A stretch of DNA of 64,000 nt from Psychrobacter sp. LV10R520-6. Lineage in GTDB: Bacteria; Pseudomonadota; Gammaproteobacteria; Pseudomonadales; Moraxellaceae. Each line of letters starts with the position of its first letter. The first letter of the stretch is position 1. The notes beneath the pieces were generated by a model. The model was not told where the DNA came from. It ran no database searches and worked only from the letters and a program-made list of their open reading frames with translations. The position numbers and the translations under genes were made by a program. The stretch lies in NCBI RefSeq assembly GCF_900182925.1, contig NZ_LT900024.1, forward strand, positions 1,612,001 to 1,676,000. The letters run 5' to 3'. This document shows, piece after piece, positions 56,551-64,000 of the stretch.

Positions 56551-56833
56551 GGGGCTGTTTAGAATTCACAAATAGGCTCTGCTAATAGCTAAAATTGATC
56601 TAGTCTAAGTAAAAAGCGCAGATAATGCTTATTGCCTTAGCTAGATTTTTACAACGAATAGGGCAATTTTAGCATCAGCCCAGCTTTAATTTAATATTAT
56701 TGGGACAGGACTCTTTTTTGCCGCTGCTGTGTTAAAGCTTATCCGCTTAGAATGACTAAACTAGATAAGCTCTGTCGTATATCGACTAAAAAATAGTCTC
56801 TGTCAGAGCCATGGTCGAATTCTAAACAGCCCC
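56551..56833. mobile_element. 283-bp MITE with 17-bp terminal inverted repeats and TA duplication
   Basis: GGGGCTGTTTAGAATTC at 56551-56567 and its exact complement at 56817-56833 bound a 283-bp AT-rich segment with no reading frame. A TA dinucleotide sits on each outer side (56549-56550, 56834-56835), a target duplication typical of IS630/Tc1-like and some IS5-group transposases. Similarity continues inward for some bases (GGCTCTG in both ends, one side with a small gap). No transposase is present, so it would need one in trans from a related element elsewhere. Confidence 0.85.
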
Positions 56834-56844
56834 TATTTATAAAC

Positions 56845-56876
56845 AAAAAGGAGACCTATTATGGGTCTCCTTTTTT
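56845..56876 (+). terminator. Terminator (probably of lipA), beyond the MITE
   Basis: AAAAAGGAGACC and GGTCTCCTTTTTT pair around TATTATG, ending in six T. It lies just beyond the right MITE end, about 300 bases from the lipA stop. Confidence 0.85.
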
Positions 56877-57070
56877 ATGGCCGTTTCATTGTTACTTCAA
56901 TCTTTTCTTTATGCAGCGAGTGTCATTGTGCTAAATAACTGAAAAATCAATAACTAATAATTACCACCCTTACTGAAAGCTATTACACTAGTAAGCTAAG
57001 ATAGTGCTATATTTTGAAACTTAGATTTACAAATAATAAATAATGACACTCTCTTATTAAGGACTGACCG

Positions 57071-57544
57071 ATGAGCAGCGCATTTATCCCACAGGAAGCC
57101 TCTTGCTCCTGTTATAGCAATACTTATACTATCAATAATAAACCTATTGGCCGCTTTATCTGCCACTGTACTATTTGCCAAGAATTCACTGGCCAAGCTT
57201 ATAATGATGTGACGGTTTTGCTCAAGTCGGATGTGAGTGAGTTAAAGCTAATTAATACCAAATTTCGCCGCTGGAAACTCCCGCCGAATATTAATCGCGG
57301 GCTTTGTACTCGCTGCAATAAACCCAGTATAGTAATGGCTGTGGGCGGGAATCTCATATTAGTACCTACGGCAAATTACCCTGATGGTGCCGCTCTGCCT
57401 GAACCTACCATGCATTTATTTTATAATCGCCGCGTCGAGGATATGGACGATGACTTGCCCAAGTACAAGGGCTTTGTGCAAAGTCAGGCGATGATGGTTA
57501 AAGTGCTTGCTCAAGGTAGGTATAAAAGAGTCGCTAAGCGCTAG
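57071..57544 (+). CDS. GFA-family (CENP-V-type) zinc protein
   Basis: A 157-residue protein with the zinc-binding cysteine pattern of the GFA/CENP-V family: EASCSCYSNTY, then FICHCTICQEFTG (CHCxxCQ), and CTRCNKPS downstream. Named from Gfa (S-hydroxymethylglutathione synthase), but the family is wide and most members have no proven formaldehyde role. AAGGA lies 8 bases before the ATG. A hairpin closes it at about 57591-57610. Confidence 0.82.
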   Translation: MSSAFIPQEASCSCYSNTYTINNKPIGRFICHCTICQEFTGQAYNDVTVLLKSDVSELKLINTKFRRWKLPPNINRGLCTRCNKPSIVMAVGGNLILVPTANYPDGAALPEPTMHLFYNRRVEDMDDDLPKYKGFVQSQAMMVKVLAQGRYKRVAKR

Positions 57545-57590
57545 TGGCTATTTTTAAATATGTTTAGAACTTAAAAAGCACTCTCTAAAA

Positions 57591-57618
57591 AGAGGTCTAT
57601 TGAGACCTCTGTTCTTTT
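57591..57618 (+). terminator. Terminator after the GFA gene
   Basis: AGAGGTCT and AGACCTCT form a perfect 8-bp stem with a 4-base loop, followed by GTTCTTTT. Confidence 0.65.
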
Positions 57619-57652
57619 GATTAAAATCAAGTTAACTTATGGTCAATGCTAA

Positions 57653-57693
57653 ATAAAAACGAGATAAACAACACTAATGATTGTTTATCTCGT
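57653..57693 (-). terminator. Terminator of the TAXI-TRAP operon
   Basis: ACGAGATAAACAA (57659-57671) and TTGTTTATCTCGT (57681-57693) form a perfect 13-bp stem; reading leftward it runs into TTTTTATTT. Confidence 0.78.
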
Positions 57694-57735
57694 TCGTTTT
57701 GACTTGAGATTCATGGCTCTTAAACGCTACGACTC

Positions 57736-59805
57736 CTAAACGGTTGAGGAGGTCGATACGGACTTACTGGCTCTAACATTTAGCACAGCAATTCCTAGTA
57801 CAATAACCCCACCTACTAAACCGGTCATAAGCTCAGGATAGATGAGCAGTAACGCACCAATTGCTAATATTGCACGCGTCAGGGAGTTCATACTTCCTTT
57901 GAAATAGCCCTCTAACGCTGCACTTAGTGCAATAACACCAGTAACAGATGTCAATACCACAGTGACTATGTCAATAATAGGCGGTATTGGGTAATCTTTA
58001 GCCGTTACTGCCAGACCAGTAGGATCTATCATCAACATGGCAGGATTATAGATAAACATAAACGGCACGATAAATCCGGCTAAAGCTAATTTTAGTGCCA
58101 AATATCCGGTTTTCATCGGATCACCGCCTGAGATACCAGCGCCCGCGAAAGCTGCTAGACAAACCGGCGGAGTAATATTGGCAAAGACTCCAAAGTAGAA
58201 CACAAACATATGCGCTGACAAGATAGGAATATTAAATCCTGCTAAGGCTGGCGCAGCCATGGTCGCGGTGATGATATACGCAGGAATTGACGGCAACCCC
58301 ATTCCCAAGACCATCGACGCTAGCATGGTTAAGATTAACGTGAGAAACAATGACCCTGCCCCTAACGTCACAATTGCAGAGGTCATCACCGTACCAAAGC
58401 TGGTCAGGCTTACCACCCCAATGATAATACCAACTACCGCACAGGCTGCCATCACCGCTAGTGACTGGCGAGCACCCTCTTCTAAAGCGCCCAGAATATC
58501 AGCAAATCCCATGCGCGTCTCCGCTCGTAGCAGACTAACCACCACTGTGAACCCAATGGTATAGGCAGCCGCATAACCTACTGGTACATTTTTGATTAAT
58601 AAAAATATCAAAAATACAATTGGCAATAGCATATGGCCGCGCGCTTTTAATACCTCTTTTACCTGTGGGAGACTCTCTTTGGCAATGCCTTTTAAGTCGC
58701 GACGTCCGGCACGAAAATGAACCTGTGCGATAACCCCCAGATAATACAGTACCGCGGGTAACAAGGCCGCCAAAGCGATAGTGCTATAAGGTAACCCTGT
58801 GGTCTCTGCCATAATAAAAGCACTAGCACCCATAATGGGCGGTAAAATTTGACCGCCGACCGAGGCACTGGCTTCTACCGCGCCAGCAAAATCTTTATGA
58901 TAACCGACCTTTTTCATCAAAGGGATAGTAAACGCTCCGGTACTGACCACGTTTGATAAGGCTGAACCATTGATACTGCCCATAAAACCGCTTGAGATTA
59001 CAGCCACCTTGGCCGGGCCGCCTTTTTTATCACCTGCCAGCGCTAATGCCAAGTCATTAAATAACTGTCCCATTCCAGAACGCGCCAAAAATGCCCCAAA
59101 CAAAATAAACAAAAAGATAAACGTAACTGACGCCCCAATCGCAACGGAGTATAGCCCTTCAGTTTTCAAAAATAACTGACCAAAAATATCACCAAAATCA
59201 TACGGTCGAGTGAGCAGCCGGTCAGGCATAAAGTCTAAATGACTTACGAATGGATAGAGCAAAAATATTGACGCCAATATAGGCAATATCCAGCCAGTGA
59301 TGCGCCGACTGCCTTCAAGCACACAGATTACGGTGATGATAGAGAATATCACATCAGTCTGATTTGCCATTCCGCCGCGAGAGGTTGCGATATCTTGGTA
59401 TTCATATATTAGATAGGTCATCCCCGTTAAGGACAGCAAAAACCAAATCCAGTCATACCAAGCCACCTGCTTGCGACTGCTTTTTTTACTCGCTGGAAAG
59501 ATTAAGAAAATCAGCGCAAAGCCAACCCCTAAATGCACCGCCCGTTGGAGCAACGCTGGCATGGGATTGAAGGTGACATACAAATGATAGAGCGAATATA
59601 AAATGCAAATCCCAGCAATAAAATATTTTACTGGTCCTTGAGTAATATGACGGGTAATTGACTCTCGGTCGTATTTTTCCAATATCGCTTGAGTGACGTT
59701 AGGATCAGGCTCAATATCCGAATGAGCGTTCGGCTGTTTTGACAAGTCAGGGTCATCGCTAGACATAAGAGGCGCGCTACTGTGATTCGTCGCTTTGGAG
59801 TTCAT
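57736..59805 (-). CDS. TRAP transporter permease, fused small and large subunits (TAXI type)
   Basis: A 689-residue polytopic protein with about 17-18 hydrophobic segments, combining the DctQ-like 4-helix part and the DctM-like part in one chain, as in TAXI-type TRAP systems. Typical parts are KKGGPAKVAVISSGFMGSIN (a conserved TRAP loop), VEASASVGGQILPPIMGASAF, and GMGLPSIPAYIITATMAAPAL. It imports an organic acid driven by Na+ or H+ with the periplasmic TAXI receptor. AAGGA precedes the ATG, which overlaps the DUF1850 gene by 29 bases. Confidence 0.92.
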   Translation of the reverse strand: MNSKATNHSSAPLMSSDDPDLSKQPNAHSDIEPDPNVTQAILEKYDRESITRHITQGPVKYFIAGICILYSLYHLYVTFNPMPALLQRAVHLGVGFALIFLIFPASKKSSRKQVAWYDWIWFLLSLTGMTYLIYEYQDIATSRGGMANQTDVIFSIITVICVLEGSRRITGWILPILASIFLLYPFVSHLDFMPDRLLTRPYDFGDIFGQLFLKTEGLYSVAIGASVTFIFLFILFGAFLARSGMGQLFNDLALALAGDKKGGPAKVAVISSGFMGSINGSALSNVVSTGAFTIPLMKKVGYHKDFAGAVEASASVGGQILPPIMGASAFIMAETTGLPYSTIALAALLPAVLYYLGVIAQVHFRAGRRDLKGIAKESLPQVKEVLKARGHMLLPIVFLIFLLIKNVPVGYAAAYTIGFTVVVSLLRAETRMGFADILGALEEGARQSLAVMAACAVVGIIIGVVSLTSFGTVMTSAIVTLGAGSLFLTLILTMLASMVLGMGLPSIPAYIITATMAAPALAGFNIPILSAHMFVFYFGVFANITPPVCLAAFAGAGISGGDPMKTGYLALKLALAGFIVPFMFIYNPAMLMIDPTGLAVTAKDYPIPPIIDIVTVVLTSVTGVIALSAALEGYFKGSMNSLTRAILAIGALLLIYPELMTGLVGGVIVLGIAVLNVRASKSVSTSSTV

Positions 59806-60304
59806 GACAAAAGTCCTTATTCAATCTATCAATTATACTATACGCTTTGGGCGTAATAGTTACTTCAGAGTAATCTGGTACCCATTGATGAATCAAAATC
59901 CGATGGTCAGAATAATCAATTTCACCTTGAGTGAGCCTCGATACTACCCAGTTGAGATGGGGCAGTCTCTCATTGATTTGATACCCTATATAGCCAGGCT
60001 TTTTTACTTTAGCAACGGCTTCGGTTGACGGAGTGCCCGCACCAAAAGCTTCAAAGTAAGTCGTGGTCAGCAGTAACCCATCGCTTTCACGAAGATACTG
60101 CTCCTCCCACCATTGTTTTTCCACAGAATGAATCCAGCGCAACTCGAAGTTGGGTTCGACGAAATAACATACCTTTTCATCAACCCGCACTTCGATTACT
60201 GACTCACGTGTAGAAACCACCCATAGCAGAAAAAAAACTAGCGCAACAATGACTGTTGCGCTAGATATTAACCACAAGCGTTTATTTGGCGGCTTGTTCA
60301 TCAT
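59777..60304 (-). CDS. DUF1850 domain protein of TAXI-TRAP operons
   Basis: A 175-residue protein with a single N-terminal membrane helix (about 10-28) and a periplasmic beta-rich domain containing FELRWIHSVEKQWWEEQYL, the DUF1850 signature, and GYIGYQIN. DUF1850 genes recur between TAXI receptor and permease genes; function unknown, perhaps an accessory to the receptor. It overlaps the receptor by 23 bases and the permease by 29 bases, so all three are translationally coupled. Ribosome binding site is weak. Confidence 0.86.
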   Translation of the reverse strand: MMNKPPNKRLWLISSATVIVALVFFLLWVVSTRESVIEVRVDEKVCYFVEPNFELRWIHSVEKQWWEEQYLRESDGLLLTTTYFEAFGAGTPSTEAVAKVKKPGYIGYQINERLPHLNWVVSRLTQGEIDYSDHRILIHQWVPDYSEVTITPKAYSIIDRLNKDFCHELQSDESQ

Positions 60305-61295
60305 AGTATCTTTTGGCTCCAGGATGGATAGGCGCTACCATGCCTTTCTGTGCGGTATCTAAACTGATATCGGCGGCCGCTTGGTGAGCATTTCTCAAAC
60401 CCTCTAAATTATCAAATAAAGTTTTGGTCAGTTTATAACCATCCCCCTCAGATAGCTCAGAGCGTACTAATAATGCATTCATGATTGCCGCGGTTGGAAC
60501 CGCGGTTTCATTACCATAAGTGCCCGCAGGAATCTCAAAGGTTTTGAAGTAAGGTTTTGTTTTAATAAGCTCTTTAAGCTTGTCTTGATTGATACTTACC
60601 ACTTGCAAGTCTAAGCCCTGCTCTAACTCCAATAACGATGAGTTTGGTAGCCCACTACTAAAAAATGCAGCGTCAATTTTGCCCGCTTTCATCGCATCAG
60701 CAGCATCAGCAAAGCCTAAATAGTCTACCTCAACATCATCATAAGTCATTCCAAACCCTTCTAATAATGTTCGGGCATTGACCTCGGTCCCAGAACCTAA
60801 ATCGCCAACCGCAAAGCGCTTGCCTCTTAAGTCTTCAATATTTTTAATTCCAGAGCCTTTGGTGGACACTAGCTGAACCACATTGGGGTACAATACGGCA
60901 ATCTGTTGAATATTGGTTATCGGCGCATCAAAGTTGTTTTTACCTTCAACCGCATCAGTGACGACATCACTAAGAGCCAGTACCATATCAACTTTGCCTA
61001 GTGTCAATAAATTGACGTTTTCTACTGAGGCGCCTGTGGTTTGAGTCTTTGAGTTGACGTCAAAGGTTTTGGCATAGATTTCTGCTAATGAGGTGCCAAT
61101 GATATTATAAGGGCCTGATGCACCGCCTGTAGCGATAGTTACAAACTCGGCATCAAGTTTATCAGCAGCAGCTGGAGCAGCGGCGTCAGTAGCGGTAGTG
61201 TCACTGCTTTCTGAGCTTGGAGATGAGCAGGCAGTGAATGCCAAACTAGACACAATCATTGCTAAGATTAAAGATACTTTAGTAGTAGACTTCAT
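60282..61295 (-). CDS. TAXI-family TRAP substrate-binding lipoprotein
   Basis: A 337-residue periplasmic receptor. The signal peptide ends in a lipobox FTAC (Cys23), so it is lipid-anchored, and a Ser/Ala-rich linker follows. The TAXI motif is FVTIATGGASGPYNIIGTSLAEIY, followed by VQLVSTKGSGIKNIEDLRGKRFAVGDLGSGTE and VDYLGFADAADAMKAGKIDAAF. TAXI receptors have been linked to glutamate, 2-oxoglutarate and related ligands; none can be assigned here. AAGGAAG lies 7 bases before the ATG. First gene of the operon. Confidence 0.94.
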   Translation of the reverse strand: MKSTTKVSLILAMIVSSLAFTACSSPSSESSDTTATDAAAPAAADKLDAEFVTIATGGASGPYNIIGTSLAEIYAKTFDVNSKTQTTGASVENVNLLTLGKVDMVLALSDVVTDAVEGKNNFDAPITNIQQIAVLYPNVVQLVSTKGSGIKNIEDLRGKRFAVGDLGSGTEVNARTLLEGFGMTYDDVEVDYLGFADAADAMKAGKIDAAFFSSGLPNSSLLELEQGLDLQVVSINQDKLKELIKTKPYFKTFEIPAGTYGNETAVPTAAIMNALLVRSELSEGDGYKLTKTLFDNLEGLRNAHQAAADISLDTAQKGMVAPIHPGAKRYYDEQAAK

Positions 61296-61640
61296 TGTTT
61301 TCTTCCTTGATAAAATAAAGCAAACATCACATTATTGTAGTAATAAATCTGTATTGCATTAAAACCTTAATTGAACACAGGGACTTTTCATGTAAATATA
61401 TTTTACCATTTACGCAATAAAAAATTTTCAATCGAGACGTGCGTTAGTAAGTACTACCTTACTATTCGTCGTCGTGACTGATTAACAATGCTTGGCTAAC
61501 AGTTACATAATTACAAGTTCCGCTAGACGAAACACAGTTTCATGATATAACCATTTAAACAGAATATAGGTACACTGTAAACCTTTATCCGACCATAAAT
61601 AGTAATTCTATTTTTAATTATTAAATGTTTGGAGATTAAT
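61296..61640. other. Divergent gap between the TAXI operon and mtnP
   Basis: About 345 AT-rich bases between divergent units. Promoters of both must be here, but I see no consensus match strong enough to mark. Confidence 0.35.
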
Positions 61641-62534
61641 ATGACATCACCTCTGACCCAAGACACCATGCAAATATCTGCTTATACTGCAATTATTGGC
61701 GGCAGCGGTCTGTATCAAATGCAAGCCTTAACCAATAAACGCAGCGTTACTATACAGACGCCATATGGCAATCCGTCTGATGATATTGTGCTTGGTGATC
61801 TAGATGGTGTAACGGTAGCCTTCTTAACGCGACATGGGCAAGGCCATAGGCTGACCCCGTCTGAAGTGCCTTATCGCGCTAATATTTATGCGCTAAAAAC
61901 CTTAGGTGTGCGCTATATTGTCTCGGTATCAGCAGTAGGATCATTACAAGAAGCGCTTAAACCTTTAGATATGGTCGTTCCGGATCAAATAATTGATATG
62001 ACTAAGCAGCGAGTGAGTACATTCTTCGGAGATGGCGCGGTTGCTCATGTGTCAATGGCCGATCCACTGTGTCCTGTTCTAGCAGATATTCTAATGCGTG
62101 CTTATAGTGAAGCGAATATTAATGAGGGAACATGTCATCCAAAGGCGACCTACGTCTGTATTGAAGGGCCACAGTTCTCAACTCGTGCGGAATCAAATTG
62201 GTATCGCCAGATGCAGGCAGATATTATCGGTATGACCAATATGCCCGAAGCCAAATTAGCGCGTGAAGCCAGTATTGCCTATGCAACCTTAGCATTGGTA
62301 ACGGACTTTGACTGTTGGCATCCTAATGAGGAAGCTGTTAGTGCAGATTATGCTATAAAAAACCTGATGAAGAATGCTGAAAATGCTCAGCAAGTGATCA
62401 AGCAAGCGGTGGCGTTAATTGCAGCTGAGCAACCCGAATCAATCGCTCATAACGCCCTAGCACAGGCATTGGTCACCCCTATTGAAGCGATGGATGAACA
62501 GACTAAGACAAGGCTTGCGGCATTATTATCGTAG
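61641..62534 (+). CDS. mtnP: S-methyl-5'-thioadenosine phosphorylase
   Basis: Phosphorylase that splits methylthioadenosine, a by-product of polyamine synthesis. Counted from the ATG at 61641 the phosphate loop is GGSGLY (20-25), RHGQGHR (64-70) and VSVSAVGSLQE follow, and the specificity region is GMTNMPEAKLAREA then VTDFDCWH, as in MTAP enzymes (a methylthioinosine specificity cannot be excluded). The TTG start of the longest frame is discarded: GGAG lies 6 bases before the ATG. 297 residues. Confidence 0.9.
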   Translation: MTSPLTQDTMQISAYTAIIGGSGLYQMQALTNKRSVTIQTPYGNPSDDIVLGDLDGVTVAFLTRHGQGHRLTPSEVPYRANIYALKTLGVRYIVSVSAVGSLQEALKPLDMVVPDQIIDMTKQRVSTFFGDGAVAHVSMADPLCPVLADILMRAYSEANINEGTCHPKATYVCIEGPQFSTRAESNWYRQMQADIIGMTNMPEAKLAREASIAYATLALVTDFDCWHPNEEAVSADYAIKNLMKNAENAQQVIKQAVALIAAEQPESIAHNALAQALVTPIEAMDEQTKTRLAALLS

Positions 62535-62548
62535 ATTATCCGTATTAA

Positions 62549-63778
<1,230 letters not shown>

Positions 63779-64000
63779 TTACAGGCGATTTCTAATGATT
63801 ATGGCGCTGCCGGGAAGTACTCATGTTGACTTTTTCCCTCCGTGAACGAAGGGGATTCTAAGAGCCATTACAGCCCAAAGACCAGGGCGGCTTGCGCCGT
63901 GACCAGGAAATGTCCATACGCTGCCACAGGTCTTGCATGCATTTTCCTTAGCGCTAATAATCCTTCAGAAAGGCAATAATATATTATTACTATGATTAAG
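63779..64000. other. GC-rich flank upstream of the TadA fusion
   Basis: The first ~165 bases continue the GC-rich composition of the TadA half; after about 63945 the sequence becomes AT-rich like the rest of the window. On the reverse strand a short frame encoding LWQRMDISWSRRKPPWSLGC and then a stop could be the C-terminal end of a foreign gene. No promoter is clear. Confidence 0.4.

Overview
The window looks like chromosome from a Psychrobacter-like member of the Moraxellaceae (Gammaproteobacteria). This is inferred from the moderate-to-low GC, the style of the proteins and the gene content (fused RlmKL, LolD with a single LolC/E-type permease, cbb3 oxidase, TAXI-TRAP transport, IS110). No rRNA, tRNA, CRISPR array, prophage or replication origin was seen.

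Layout. 1-16 kb is ordinary housekeeping: a YbaB-type protein (cut by the window edge), MetZ, a phospholipase-D lipoprotein, an MHS-type MFS carrier, DusA, a CPBP protease, an alpha/beta hydrolase, a SppA peptidase, a very long ComEC, a DUF2062 protein and the LolD-LolC/E lipoprotein-release pair. 16-18 kb holds an unrecognised protein and an SCP2-domain protein. 19-25.3 kb is the cbb3 respiratory block: ccoNOQP in tight overlap, then ccoG and a FixH/CcoH protein, preceded by a long gene-free stretch. 25-29 kb holds ttcA, queC, a small secreted cysteine protein and a Bcp-type peroxiredoxin. 29.2-30.5 kb is an IS110-family element with a structured non-coding region that may encode its bridge RNA. 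30.8-36.1 kb holds a stand-alone Lpd-like flavoprotein, an MscS channel and rlmKL.

36.3-49.6 kb is the most interesting region: a chromosomal Ter (tellurite/stress) cluster. It has three TerD paralogues, a DUF475/TerC-type membrane protein, an AIM24-family protein and a divergently oriented double-domain TerA. Next to these lies a five-gene enzymatic module: ATP-grasp, PRTase with TRSP-like tail, HAD phosphatase, StiP-type PRTase with PELOTA-like tail, and a CitE-like lyase. Comparative genomics has linked such enzymes to Ter systems as makers of an unidentified nucleoside-like metabolite. Inside the module is a broken gene that carried a TerD domain and a trypsin-like protease domain.

49.6-64 kb returns to metabolism: an alpha/beta hydrolase, an enoyl-CoA hydratase/isomerase, a DUF805 protein, acnB, lipA (followed by a 283-bp MITE with perfect 17-bp inverted repeats and a TA target duplication), a GFA-family protein, a TAXI receptor-DUF1850-fused TRAP permease operon, mtnP, and a TadA domain fused in frame to a DUF2064 transferase. 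The TadA half and its upstream flank are visibly GC-richer than everything else, suggesting recent transfer or an assembly join.

Several starts were moved inward from the longest reading frame because an internal start has a better ribosome binding site or matches the family length (lolD, lolC, ccoN-type cases excluded; acnB, mtnP, DUF475, terD2, SCP2, DUF805, comEC, metZ, queC, ATP-grasp, StiP). Strong intrinsic terminators separate most transcription units.
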